Shown: positions 1 to 8,435 of the stretch, piece by piece
Layout of the letters: every line of letters starts with the position of its first letter
Position numbering within the stretch: position 1 is the first letter of the stretch
From: Enterococcus sp. MMGLQ5-1
Lineage (GTDB): Bacteria; Bacillota; Bacilli; Lactobacillales; Streptococcaceae
DNA length: 64,000 nucleotides
Direction: 5' to 3'
Assembly: GCF_013155265.1 (NCBI RefSeq)
Contig: NZ_JABJXU010000005.1
Span: 62,001-126,000, forward strand
The notes under the pieces: generated by a model
What the model saw: the letters and a program-made list of their open reading frames with translations, nothing else
Database searches by the model: none
What the model was told of the DNA's origin: nothing
Program-made: the position numbers and the translations under genes

Positions 1-65
1 GGAGCAATAATAAACGAAACAATCAGCAGAATCAAACTAATTAGCGTAAACATTTTTTTTGACAT
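1..65 (-). CDS. N-terminal fragment of a membrane or secreted protein
   Basis: An ATG at 65 opens a frame that runs off the left edge. The 21 visible codons give two lysines followed by a long hydrophobic stretch rich in L, I, F and V, which fits a signal peptide or first membrane helix. There is no clear strong ribosome binding site (only AGGT-like bases upstream). The product cannot be named from so little sequence, and the frame could be fortuitous. Confidence 0.35.
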   Translation of the reverse strand, partial: MSKKMFTLISLILLIVSFIIA

Positions 66-336
66 TACTAAACCTACTTTCTTAATAAATACATATCTAT
101 AATCCTCTGGCTTGACATCCATTACCGTCATTTCCAGTTTTTTTTCTAGCAATAAACTTCAATTGATTAAACACCTCTACTTTGTCTAATAGCTTGCCAT
201 ATCATTAGCAATTTACCAAGACAGCACAACCAGCTTCAAGTGGAGATTATGACTGCTCATTCTCCATGATCAACCTGCGAAAGTGACTGTCGCCCGACAT
301 TTCTATCATAAAAATCTATTTAACTGGATTCACAAA

Positions 337-520
337 TTATTTTTTAATTAAAATAAATTTCATCATCCGAGAGCTAATGCTCATTTGATTTTTCCATTGA
401 CGAAATAGAGGATAAATATCAGTTTTAAGTCTTTTTTGTTCATCAATCAACCCATGATAAAATGCCCTCTCAGAGCAATTACCATCAACAAAAAAGCATA
501 TTCTCCGTTAATGCAAACTC
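337..520 (-). pseudogene. Possible remnant of a decayed gene (C-terminal end)
   Basis: On the minus strand a frame ending in TAA at 337-339 reads about 45 charged, protein-like codons (ending ...SSRMMKFILIKK). It has no start codon or ribosome binding site. Just upstream a second frame reads on (LEFALTENML) as if one frameshift separated them. This looks like the tail of a broken gene. I do not recognise the family. The rest of 66-566 shows only AT-rich DNA. Confidence 0.25.
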
Positions 521-566
521 TAAAGCGGATACAGATTTATGAATAAAAAATCAGTTTCTTTTCAAA

Positions 567-908
567 TTAAGAAATCTCTTTTCTACCAAATAAAACGCCG
601 CCCGACATTGAAGCCAATATCATTCCCAGCTGAATTTCATGTTCATCATTTAATAAAACGCCTTCTTCTTTTTCCAAATTTGCCAATCTTTTTTCAATTT
701 CCAAAAATTTCCTTCTCTCTAATTTTTGGTAATAATTAATATTTGAATCATTATCAATTGTAATTGTATGTTCTGATTTACTATTTATATCAAATTGATA
801 ATTTACTGGTCCTTGATTGTCTGGCAGCAGATTCCAAAACGGAAAAAAGGATTGATTAGTAATTAAAAAAGGTAATACCCAAAGAATTATTTTTTTATCT
901 CTCACCAT
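567..908 (-). CDS. Small hypothetical exported protein with coiled-coil-like tail
   Basis: 113 aa of unknown function. Residues 5-25 are hydrophobic after a KK pair (signal peptide or N-terminal anchor). Residues 60-85 are rich in E, K, R and L with heptad-like spacing, suggesting a short coiled coil. The ATG at 908 has AAGGAG seven bases upstream and overlaps the stop region of the Mga-type regulator by 14 bp, so the two are translationally coupled. The pairing suggests this protein is a partner or co-regulated product of that regulator. No family was recognised. Confidence 0.6.
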   Translation of the reverse strand: MVRDKKIILWVLPFLITNQSFFPFWNLLPDNQGPVNYQFDINSKSEHTITIDNDSNINYYQKLERRKFLEIEKRLANLEKEEGVLLNDEHEIQLGMILASMSGGVLFGRKEIS

Positions 909-2337
909 CTTGCTCCTTTATACCTATAAGTACATTCCCCAATTCTCGCCAATCATTAGCTGTTGGTGGCTTTTTCCAAATTAATTGCTGACAGTTTAAC
1001 TTATCCATTGCACAATCTGACAAAAATAAATCTGTGAGCGTACTAATTCTTGTTTCATAATGGATATTCATAGATTGAAGAGAGCTCAGCATAATACGGA
1101 TATAATTGTTATAATTTTCTCCGTGAGAAAAATCGATACAAATATATAAAGGTACTTCTATTTTTTCTAACGGAAGCTTCGTAACCAATAAAAAAAGGTA
1201 GTCATAATAAAATTTATTCCGCTCAGAATCGGACTTAAACAAATTTTTGGAATTAATTATACAAATAAATTCCTTAAGAAAGAGATCGAGCTTAGGATTA
1301 ACTTCTTCAAAATAATTAATTCTTCCTTTAATAATAAAGGTTTGCTCTCTAAAATGATAAATCAACCATTTTCTAGTAATATTTTTTATCTCAGCTAGTA
1401 GTGCTGCGTGCTCAACTGAGCTCGTCAAATCATAATTAAATCGCTTTAAAAAAAGGGCTGAAAATTCATCCGTTATCTCTTGCACCTGTCGATCAATCTC
1501 TGACACATTAAAACGGCTAATAAATTTTATATTCTCAATTTCAAAATGGCAATACATCATTAAATAAGCAATTTCATCTATTAGTATTTTTTCTGAAATA
1601 ATCAAGCTTGCTGATAGAAATTTTTTCAACCATTTGGTGAAATCAGTTTCAATATAATCAGCATATTTCTGATCAATATGGTGCTCATTCATTAAGCGTG
1701 TAATCCAAATCGTAATAAATAACGACAGTTTTAGTGTCTTAGTTCTAGGAATACTTAGTGAAAAATACTTTGATAATTGCTTTAAAATGGTTGTACTTAA
1801 TTTAGTAATGACCTTCGGAAATGGATTTTTAACGCCGTTAAATAACTCATAATAGGTACTAAATAAAATGCTTCTTAAATTTAATTCATTACCAATCAAG
1901 CTATTTTTATGCAGCGAAAGTCCGTCTTCACTCAATACAGTCTTTAAATCTCGATAATGCAAATAAATATTTGATTGGCTGATATAAAGCAATTGAGCTT
2001 GCTTTTTAATAGGCATTTCAAAAGCTACAAAATTATGGAAAATGTTAAAAAATTCACATTTCTGCAAATAACTAATCCTTAATTTTTTTAATAATAGATA
2101 CTCAATTCCTTTTGTCCGAACCTCTTTTTCAGTGCTCACTTCAATACTAGCATTACATTGAATACTCTGTATCTCAATATTTATCTCTTCAATGTATTTT
2201 TCAACCTTATATAAGGATATCTCCAGTAACGTACTTATTTGATGAATCGTAAAATAATTATTTTTATTATTATCAACAAGCTTTAAAATAGACCACTTAT
2301 AACGATAATCATCCGTAAGTAATTCATTTGCTAACAT
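895..2337 (-). CDS. Mga-family helix-turn-helix transcriptional regulator
   Basis: 480 aa, close to the length of streptococcal Mga and enterococcal Mga-like regulators. The N-terminus (about residues 15-70) looks like a winged-helix DeoR/Mga DNA-binding domain (FTIHQISTLLEISLYKVEKYI), a second HTH lies near 105-140, and the long alpha-helical remainder matches the PRD-like and EIIB-like region of Mga. Mga proteins are standalone activators of surface-protein or carbohydrate genes; no adjacent target is visible here apart from the coupled small gene downstream. The ATG at 2337 follows AAAGGAG. Family assignment is from overall organisation, so it is fairly but not fully certain. Confidence 0.75.
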   Translation of the reverse strand: MLANELLTDDYRYKWSILKLVDNNKNNYFTIHQISTLLEISLYKVEKYIEEINIEIQSIQCNASIEVSTEKEVRTKGIEYLLLKKLRISYLQKCEFFNIFHNFVAFEMPIKKQAQLLYISQSNIYLHYRDLKTVLSEDGLSLHKNSLIGNELNLRSILFSTYYELFNGVKNPFPKVITKLSTTILKQLSKYFSLSIPRTKTLKLSLFITIWITRLMNEHHIDQKYADYIETDFTKWLKKFLSASLIISEKILIDEIAYLMMYCHFEIENIKFISRFNVSEIDRQVQEITDEFSALFLKRFNYDLTSSVEHAALLAEIKNITRKWLIYHFREQTFIIKGRINYFEEVNPKLDLFLKEFICIINSKNLFKSDSERNKFYYDYLFLLVTKLPLEKIEVPLYICIDFSHGENYNNYIRIMLSSLQSMNIHYETRISTLTDLFLSDCAMDKLNCQQLIWKKPPTANDWRELGNVLIGIKEQDGER

Positions 2338-2821
2338 TAAGCGGCTCCTTTCTAAAAAAGTCTATCATATATTTTTATTTCGATACTTTATAAAAAACAG
2401 CTATTTTTCTCTATTTTTTCTATCTATTTTAAAATTTTAGGAATAATCATAATTCACTATCTAATACGCAACTCGGACCATGATATTACATTTCATTATT
2501 TTATGCTATAAAATAACGAAATATTAAACAAAAATATATATAAATAAAAAATAAATTAATAAAATAGCAATTATTCTGATAATTATTAATTTAACAAAAA
2601 TAATTAAAACGCGCTATTTTTCAGTAAATACTCTAAGAAATTAAGTAATCAATGATGGAACAGCAAAGTATCAATTTAAAATATAAAAAAAAACCTAAAA
2701 CAGAAGTTCTACGTCTTTTTTTGATTATATTTCAGTGAATCAGCTAAAAAATCCGTCACCATTTGCTAGAGACGATATTTAAATAAAAAGATAGCAGCTA
2801 TTCCAGAACAGATTTTTATAC
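2338..2821. other. AT-rich intergenic region
   Basis: About 480 bp, very AT rich, between the Mga-type regulator and the alkylation-repair operon. It should hold the promoter of the regulator on its left side. I see no open frame with a ribosome binding site, no strong hairpin and no repeat shared with the rest of the window. Confidence 0.5.
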
Positions 2822-3466
2822 CTAGCTTAGTAAATCTTCTCTATCTAAAAAATTAGGCTTTACTTTTTTTGAGCTACTTAAATATATTTTACCAAACTCA
2901 TCAATTAAGCCATGAAATTCTTTAGCCTCGCTACTAGTAAAAAGATTAGCTAAATCAATTACTTCATATAATTCCTTATAGGATTGATATTCTTCTTGCT
3001 GCAACCAGCTAAATAAACGCCTTGCATAGGCATCTGCAATAAACTCTGAACGATCAAATATATAAACCAGCAATACATCCGCCGTTTCAAAGCCAACCCC
3101 TTTTATTTGCAATAAAATCTGCCTAAGATTTTCTTCATAAGTGTTAGATATTTTTTCGTAATTCCAATCATGCAGCTCGAACCATTGGAAAAGAGCTTGG
3201 ATTGTTTGTGCCTTATTTCTATAAAAGCCACTTGGACGAATCAATAGCTCTAATTCTTCTATCTGTAATGCCTTTATTTTTTTAGGTGAAAATTTTGTTC
3301 GCTCATTCAGATTTTTTAAGGCCTTCTCAGCATTACGCCAATTGGTATTTTGAACAAGAATGGCACCCAACACAATTTCTGGCTTTGTTTTTGCTGGCCA
3401 CCATCCTTGGGGTCCCATTTCCCTTAGTAATACTTGAAACAGCCGACGTGTATTTACTCTATTCAT
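2822..3466 (-). CDS. HhH-GPD base-excision DNA glycosylase / endonuclease III-like protein
   Basis: 214 aa from the ATG at 3466. The N-terminus (PQGWWPAKTKPEIVLGAILV then QNTNWRNAEKAL) and the central IKGVGFETADVLLVYIFDR are the helix-hairpin-helix plus GPD hallmark of the endonuclease III superfamily. The aspartate of FIADAYARR lies where the catalytic Asp is expected. There is no C-terminal four-cysteine Fe-S cluster. The family removes damaged bases from DNA. The start overlaps the adaA stop by 8 bp, showing translational coupling. Being third in an ogt-adaA-glycosylase operon suggests a role in alkylation damage. An upstream in-frame ATG at 3559 lies inside adaA and is unlikely. Confidence 0.85.
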   Translation of the reverse strand: MNRVNTRRLFQVLLREMGPQGWWPAKTKPEIVLGAILVQNTNWRNAEKALKNLNERTKFSPKKIKALQIEELELLIRPSGFYRNKAQTIQALFQWFELHDWNYEKISNTYEENLRQILLQIKGVGFETADVLLVYIFDRSEFIADAYARRLFSWLQQEEYQSYKELYEVIDLANLFTSSEAKEFHGLIDEFGKIYLSSSKKVKPNFLDREDLLS

Positions 3467-4016
3467 TTTGCTGCCTGAATCTTTTTGGCGTTTGACCGTA
3501 ATATGCTTTGAATTTCTTAATGAAATATGATACATTTGGCAAACCAATATCCTTCGCAATTACTGTGATTGTCTTTCTTGTATTCAATAATTCTCTCCTT
3601 GCATGCGCCATCCGAATAGCCTGCAATCTCTGCTGGGGAGTTTGCCCAGTTATTTTTTTAAACACATGTCTCAAATAGGATTCTGAGCCGTGAGCTAAAA
3701 AAGCCAATTCCTTTAATGACAAATTCATTTGATAGTTTTGTCGTAAAATTGCTTCTATCTCCTCTACCCATAGCTCATCATTTACAATTTTACCAGTTGG
3801 CTGACATCTTTTACATGGTCTAAATCCACGTTTTTCAGGTTCGTTTAAATCATAATAGATTTCAACATTTTCTCTTTTAGGTATCCTAGATGGACATGAA
3901 GGACGGCAAAATATTTTGGTCGTTTTTACTGCATATCGGAATAGGTTGTCATACGCTGCATCATTGGTCTTCAAAGCTTGCCATTCACTATCAGTAATCA
4001 ATCTATTACCCTCCAT
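3459..4016 (-). CDS. adaA: AdaA: methylphosphotriester-DNA methyltransferase and transcriptional activator
   Basis: 185 aa. The N-terminal Ada zinc domain has the four cysteines C37, C41, C68 and C71 (FCRPSCPS and CKRCQP). C37 is the expected acceptor of methyl groups from DNA phosphotriesters. Residues ~85-185 form an AraC-type double HTH (LSLKELAFLAHGSESYLRHV and ITVIAKDIGLPNVSYFIKKF). In Bacillus-type systems methylation converts AdaA into an activator of its own operon. The start ATG overlaps the ogt stop (TAATG); a TTG five codons in, preceded by GGAGG, is an alternative. Neighbours ogt and HhH-GPD make an adaptive-response operon. Confidence 0.9.
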   Translation of the reverse strand: MEGNRLITDSEWQALKTNDAAYDNLFRYAVKTTKIFCRPSCPSRIPKRENVEIYYDLNEPEKRGFRPCKRCQPTGKIVNDELWVEEIEAILRQNYQMNLSLKELAFLAHGSESYLRHVFKKITGQTPQQRLQAIRMAHARRELLNTRKTITVIAKDIGLPNVSYFIKKFKAYYGQTPKRFRQQNE

Positions 4017-4537
4017 TAAATCTGATGATTTTCTAAACGCTCTCGATCAAATCCTTCTATCGCAAGCAATTCAATTTTACGATTGATACCGCCAGCATAA
4101 CCCGTTAATGAGCCGTTAACCGCCACAACTCGATGACAAGGAATTAATATTGATATCGGATTATGACCGACTGCACCACCGACTGCACGAGCCGAGCTTC
4201 TCTTGCCGTTTTTTGCTATGCTATCAGCAATTGATTTATAAGTTCTTGTCTGCCCATAAGGTATCTCCTCTAGCAATTCTAGAACCTGACTTTGAAACTC
4301 AGTGACCTCCGGTGCTAAAATTGTTTTGTCAATCAACGGTTGACCACCCGAAAAATATTCTTCCAGCCAGTCCTTCACCATCTTTATTATCCGATTTTCT
4401 TCATTTCTTATATCGGTTAGCTTATATTTTGCGCCATAATATTTTTGATTTTCAAACCAAACACCTTTTATATTCATTTCATCACACAATATTTCTATGT
4501 TTCCTAATGGTGATATATACATACTTCTAAATAACAT
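4016..4537 (-). CDS. ogt: Methylated-DNA--protein-cysteine methyltransferase
   Basis: 173 aa. It repairs O6-methylguanine and O4-methylthymine in DNA by suicidal transfer of the alkyl group to its own cysteine. The active-site motif IPCHRVV, the preceding winged-helix segment IPYGQTRTYKSIA and the following TGYAGG are all present. The N-terminal ~75 residues are the usual RNase-H-like domain. Length is normal. The ATG at 4537 has AAGGAGG upstream. It is the first gene of the operon with adaA and the glycosylase, so it corresponds to adaB/ogt. Confidence 0.93.
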   Translation of the reverse strand: MLFRSMYISPLGNIEILCDEMNIKGVWFENQKYYGAKYKLTDIRNEENRIIKMVKDWLEEYFSGGQPLIDKTILAPEVTEFQSQVLELLEEIPYGQTRTYKSIADSIAKNGKRSSARAVGGAVGHNPISILIPCHRVVAVNGSLTGYAGGINRKIELLAIEGFDRERLENHQI

Positions 4538-4941
4538 TATTACGCCTCCTTAAGCCGATAAAAGTTTCTAATCAAAACGGGTCATCGACTAGCATATGAT
4601 ATGCCTTTTCTTCAATCATCTAATCCTTCCGTCATCAATATAGCAGTCGAGCGCTTCTTTTCTATAAGCTTATTCTAACAAAAAAAATGACTCATAAATA
4701 ACATTATCTGGCTTTTTTCTTTTTAATATTATTGCCATCCCATCAAATATGAATTATTTGTAATAGAAATTTAATTGTTAATAAAAACAATTAAATTAAT
4801 TATTTATCAACTCTTAACATTTAGACTGAAATAGCTTATTATTAATAATAAGTAGTGCCGAGTTCTATCTAAATGATATTTATCAATCCATTTATGTAAA
4901 AATCCATTTTAACAGGAAAAATTTTTTAAAAAGGAGAAAAA
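4538..4941. other. Intergenic region between divergent genes
   Basis: About 400 bp, AT rich, between the divergently read ogt operon and the 61-aa membrane peptide. It must hold both promoters. No conserved element, repeat or additional coding frame was recognised. Confidence 0.5.
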
Positions 4942-5127
4942 ATGATTCTAGGAATTTTATTATTAGCTCTAGGAAGCTGGCAGTGTTATTCTACAAATAA
5001 ATATTTTAAGCTTTTAAAAACAGAAGGTAATGAGAATACGTCACCATTCAGCATGCTAGCACTATTTAGTGGGTATGTATTTGGAATTGCCTTTATAATC
5101 GCTGGAATCGTTATTATCGCTAGCTGA
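4942..5127 (+). CDS. Small two-helix membrane protein
   Basis: 61 aa with a strong ribosome binding site (AAGGAG, 7 bp before the ATG). Residues 1-14 and 38-60 are hydrophobic and separated by a polar loop, giving a hairpin membrane protein. The family is not recognised. It is the last chromosomal gene before the integrated element. In the uninterrupted chromosome it would lie just beyond the sufB terminator, converging on the suf operon. Confidence 0.65.
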   Translation: MILGILLLALGSWQCYSTNKYFKLLKTEGNENTSPFSMLALFSGYVFGIAFIIAGIVIIAS

Positions 5128-5318
5128 GGAAGCAAAAATTACTACGCTAAAGCGATCAACGGACCAACAAAGGATCTAAGGCTTCCCCTTAGCAGCACTG
5201 GTTTTATTAAAGACTAAAGGTGATAAGACAGCTTGTAAATAGAACAATATTTTATTCAAGTAAACAGTTTAGACCAAGTTTGATAATCTAAGATTGCTCT
5301 GTAATATCAAAATACGAC

Positions 5319-5360
5319 AAAAAAGCCAAGAACATTGATTTAACAACATTCTTGGCTTAT
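5319..5360 (-). terminator. Duplicated sufB-type intrinsic terminator in attL
   Basis: A perfect 10-bp stem (AAGCCAAGAA / TTCTTGGCTT) closed by a 14-16 nt loop is followed on the minus strand by a T run. It is the twin of the sufB terminator at the other end. Here it can stop transcripts leaving the left edge of the element, or those coming from the plus strand. Confidence 0.75.
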
Positions 5361-5390
5361 AAGGAAGGTTTAGCCTACACTGCCTTCCAT
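5319..5390. repeat. attL: left direct repeat of the integrated element
   Basis: 72 bp matching 18611-18682 with four mismatches (5325, 5348, 5349, 5373). It contains, read on the minus strand, the last six codons and stop of sufB (MEGSVG*) and the terminator hairpin behind it. The match stops on both sides. This is what site-specific integration into the 3' end of sufB would leave. The exact crossover lies somewhere inside the repeat. Confidence 0.9.
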
Positions 5391-5498
5391 ATTGGAATCG
5401 ACTTCTCAACCCGTATCATTCGTTATCAAAACTAGTAATCAGGGTCATTCATGATAGTTCAATTAGTCAATAATTATCATTGATTATCAAATTAAGAG

Positions 5499-5518
5499 GG
5501 TCAAAATCTGGTCAATTT
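5499..5518. repeat. Candidate integrase arm-binding site, left end
   Basis: A tandem GGTCAAAA-TCT-GGTCAA occurs just inside attL and is nearly repeated at 18573-18590 just inside attR. Paired short repeats next to both att cores are typical arm sites for tyrosine recombinases. The role is inferred from position only. Confidence 0.5.
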
Positions 5519-5539
5519 ATACTATGTTATTGGGAGCAA
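5510..5539. repeat. 30-bp inverted copy of the sequence upstream of int
   Basis: The segment from GGTCAAT to TATTGGGAGCAA is matched in inverted orientation by 17376-17404, just before the integrase gene, with only a few differences. It may be a further recombinase or regulator binding site of the element. Confidence 0.4.
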
Positions 5540-5568
5540 AAAAGAACTAGATAAACTAGTTCTTTTTT
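5538..5568. terminator. Bidirectional intrinsic terminator after the helicase-nuclease gene
   Basis: A perfect 13-bp stem (AAAAAAGAACTAG / CTAGTTCTTTTTT) with a 5-nt loop. The A/T ends give U tracts in both directions. It lies 10 bp beyond the stop of the gene ending at 5579 and closes the putative defence operon. Confidence 0.9.
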
Positions 5569-5578
5569 AATTTTATAT

Positions 5579-8191
5579 TTATATCACAGTTAAATCAGCT
5601 AATTTTTTGGAAGTTAGAAATTTATTAATATCATCAGGAGTCAACTTATTATCAGATAATATCTTTTCCGTTTCAAGTCTCCAAAGTAAGTCTCCTTGAT
5701 CAGTATACTTCCTAATAATTTCTGAAATGACAGGTAATTTTTTTTCTGCAAATTTCAATAAATCATCTCTATTAACATAGTTAATATTTGTTATAATTTC
5801 TTTAACACCTTCATTAATCTGACTAGCATTAGAAATTAAAACATTAATAATAGCAGCATTTGAATCTAACACAAGACTCTCTCTATTATTCTTTATCCAA
5901 GTTGGGTGCGTGCTTGATTGCCTTGCATGATCTACAGAAATCCCTTTGTCAGTATTTTCATAAATTTTACATTCTGTCACTATACAATATTTACTATTTA
6001 AAACCCACCATGGGTCTGGATTACCCTTGCCATTTGGATTACTAGCCCTGTATCCTAGTAACTTTCCAAGTTTTTCCACGCCTCTCTCAAACTTAACACC
6101 ATCATTATCTTGTAACAAATTAATCACATCAGTAGAATCCTTTTGAAAATTACTGTTCCTTTTCCCTTCCGAAACTGATGATATATTATTTTCCAACCTA
6201 TCAATCATATCAGATATTGTAGATTCAAATGCATTATCTTCTTCAACTGAATCTTCAATTTTAAGATTTCTAAACCAAGTTATTGCATTTGAATGTTTTG
6301 AAGCTTTATCATAATACTCATTTGCTTTTATTTTATTTAACTCACCTTTTCCTTCTCTAAAAAGTTTATTATAAGCCGAGGCAACTTCGTAATTCCAATA
6401 TTGTTTATATCCACCAAGCTCTGGTGACCTCAATGTATCAATTATAGCTATAGCTTTTTCTATAGCTTCTTCATAATTTTGTTTCCATAAACAATATTGA
6501 AAATCAACCTCAAGCTTCGAAGATTTTATCAATTCCTCATTATATTTATACGTATCTTGATTACTCCTAAATTTATTTCTTTGTTTAATGATTTGCGTCT
6601 CTATGCTATTCCATTCACCATCTCTAGTAAATCCTAAAGTCGCTGTTTGAGACAAATCTTCCACAGATTTCACTTGCTTACTAACTGCATAACCTGTTTC
6701 CATTTCAGCTCTCAATTCTGGGGAGAACAGATTAGATTTTCCAGTAGGAGACATAAGAGTTTGCAATTCTCTTCCTATAACCATAACTACCGCATAATCA
6801 TTTGTTGACCGTGTGCATCTTCCTACTGCTTGAGTTACTCGTGTCTTCATTCTTTCATTAAATAAGATAGCCGTTGATAGTTTACTTATAAAAAATCTTT
6901 CTTGTAGTCCTGTCGTACCAGGAAGCCCATATAAAATCAGAAAATGGCATAGTTCGTCTTGCATATTTAATCCATCATATCTATTTGCAAGAACTGCTAT
7001 CGCATTATCTTCAGTACTAAAATTATCAAACGAACTTTTTAAATCCTCAATCTCATATATTGTAGCCTTTGATTTATTCATTAATTTGTTAATTATTTTT
7101 TCAGAGTCTCTTTTGCTTTCAGTTAGTATCAATGCTCTAGGAGTATATTCTTTTATTTTAGAAAAAATTTCAAAGTTATTTTCTATTTGAAATTTAACAT
7201 TAGGGAAAATAAAAAATCGTCGACCTATACTTGGAATCCGATTTTCAGATAAAGATAATCGTTTAATTTTGCTTACTCCAATCGTTCTCTCCAACTCACC
7301 ACTTACTCCTAAAGTAGCTGACATGTATACCCTTTGTTTAGGATTAATAAAAGATTTCAATTCTTTAGTTGGTGGAATAAACGGTCTAATTACAATAGTA
7401 TTTTTACTCAAATATAAATTACATGCTTCTAAGTTATACTTTATATTTGCCCATGCATATTTCTTTAAGCTATCATCCATGACTCTAGGACTGATTATTT
7501 CGTATAGATCATTAGAAATTTCATCAAGTTTAATTCTGGGAACCATATCACACCAGTTTTCTTCAGCACCTTCATTTTGGTCTTCAGCAAGTCTTAGGTA
7601 GGAATTATTTGTAATAACATCTTTGAGGCGTTCAGAAATACTAATAAATAAGTCCGAATCATCTTTTCTATTGATTGTTAACGTCCAATTATTTGCTATA
7701 TATCCTTCTGCACTATGCGCATCATCAAAAATAATTACATCGGCTTCACAGAAAAAACTATTTATATTAAAGATAGAACTATAATTTGTTACAGCTATCT
7801 TACTGCAGTCAAAATATGAACTTACAGCATACTGAGAATAATTTGCTCTTTTCCCTGTAAATGCTACTGCAGGAATATCATAATCTTCGTTTGCCTGCTT
7901 AACTACTTGATTTACTAATTGATTATTTGGACAAACATAAACTACTTTTTCTTTTAACTTTCGTCTCCTGTACTCAGCTATCAATAACCCTACTAATGTT
8001 TTTCCACTTCCTGTTGGTAACTCTAATGCTACATCAGAATAATTAAAAAATTCATCTTTTATGTATTCTGTTAACATCTCTGCTTGGTAATCTAAAACCC
8101 CCTTAATTTTTTTCTTTTTATAATCTTCATACATTTCTTGAGGACTGTTAAATGTCAAATCTTCACTTTCATCAAATATAAATCTAGCCAT
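5579..8191 (-). CDS. XPD/DinG-like superfamily 2 helicase with C-terminal PD-(D/E)XK-like nuclease
   Basis: 870 aa. Helicase motifs in order: LPTGSGKT (Walker A, K64), VIIFDDAH (motif II, D156-H159), YMSATLG (motif III, 289-295) and QAVGRCTRS (motif VI, 454-462). The layout, with DDAH and a far downstream QAVGR, resembles Rad3/XPD/DinG helicases, but no Fe-S cysteine set is obvious. Residues 560-640 look like helical repeats. At 724-742 the NPDPWW...VTECK pattern (D726, E740, K742) has the spacing of a PD-(D/E)XK nuclease core, followed by a helical tail. The ATG at 8191 has GGAGGGG upstream. It is the last gene of a four-gene minus-strand cluster, 244 bp after the barrel gene and probably with its own promoter. 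It is likely a DNA-unwinding and cleaving effector of a phage-defence system; that role is inferred. Confidence 0.8.
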   Translation of the reverse strand: MARFIFDESEDLTFNSPQEMYEDYKKKKIKGVLDYQAEMLTEYIKDEFFNYSDVALELPTGSGKTLVGLLIAEYRRRKLKEKVVYVCPNNQLVNQVVKQANEDYDIPAVAFTGKRANYSQYAVSSYFDCSKIAVTNYSSIFNINSFFCEADVIIFDDAHSAEGYIANNWTLTINRKDDSDLFISISERLKDVITNNSYLRLAEDQNEGAEENWCDMVPRIKLDEISNDLYEIISPRVMDDSLKKYAWANIKYNLEACNLYLSKNTIVIRPFIPPTKELKSFINPKQRVYMSATLGVSGELERTIGVSKIKRLSLSENRIPSIGRRFFIFPNVKFQIENNFEIFSKIKEYTPRALILTESKRDSEKIINKLMNKSKATIYEIEDLKSSFDNFSTEDNAIAVLANRYDGLNMQDELCHFLILYGLPGTTGLQERFFISKLSTAILFNERMKTRVTQAVGRCTRSTNDYAVVMVIGRELQTLMSPTGKSNLFSPELRAEMETGYAVSKQVKSVEDLSQTATLGFTRDGEWNSIETQIIKQRNKFRSNQDTYKYNEELIKSSKLEVDFQYCLWKQNYEEAIEKAIAIIDTLRSPELGGYKQYWNYEVASAYNKLFREGKGELNKIKANEYYDKASKHSNAITWFRNLKIEDSVEEDNAFESTISDMIDRLENNISSVSEGKRNSNFQKDSTDVINLLQDNDGVKFERGVEKLGKLLGYRASNPNGKGNPDPWWVLNSKYCIVTECKIYENTDKGISVDHARQSSTHPTWIKNNRESLVLDSNAAIINVLISNASQINEGVKEIITNINYVNRDDLLKFAEKKLPVISEIIRKYTDQGDLLWRLETEKILSDNKLTPDDINKFLTSKKLADLTVI

Positions 8192-8224
8192 AGTATCCCC
8201 TCCTCAACTTATTTCTATAACATT

Positions 8225-8252
8225 ATTTTATAGTAAGTGCTCTTAATTTCAA
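8225..8252 (-). promoter_or_regulatory. Candidate promoter of the helicase-nuclease gene
   Basis: On the minus strand TTGAAA (8247-8252) and TAAAAT (8225-8230) are separated by 16 bp, about 30 bp before the start codon at 8191. It would let the helicase gene be expressed apart from the three genes upstream. Confidence 0.5.
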
Positions 8253-8273
8253 TAATAAATAAAGAACACCTTT

Positions 8274-8320
8274 CAATGTAGTGACCCCAAAAAGTTAGAC
8301 TTTTTGGGGTCACTACATTG
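8274..8320. repeat. Perfect 47-bp palindrome, resembling two joined IS ends
   Basis: Two 22-base arms beginning CAATGTAGTGACCCC and ending AAAAAGT are exactly complementary around a 3-base centre (TAG). The arm resembles the terminal inverted repeat of IS3/IS150-group insertion sequences (TGTAGTGACCCCAAAAAG type). It could therefore be an IS that lost its whole interior. It also works as a very stable RNA hairpin between the barrel gene and the helicase gene. No T tail follows, so it is not a classic terminator. Confidence 0.7.
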
Positions 8321-8435
8321 AGATAAACTCTCTTTTATCACACCAGAGTAAAAATCATCTTAATGCACCTGTAATCACGATTCAACCTTCAATTTAGTTC
8401 AGTATAATAACTTATTAAATAAAATTTGAAATTGT

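Noticed and set aside
7269-7601. 110-aa plus-strand frame inside the helicase gene
   Set aside because: It is antisense to the strongly supported helicase frame and lacks an initiation site.
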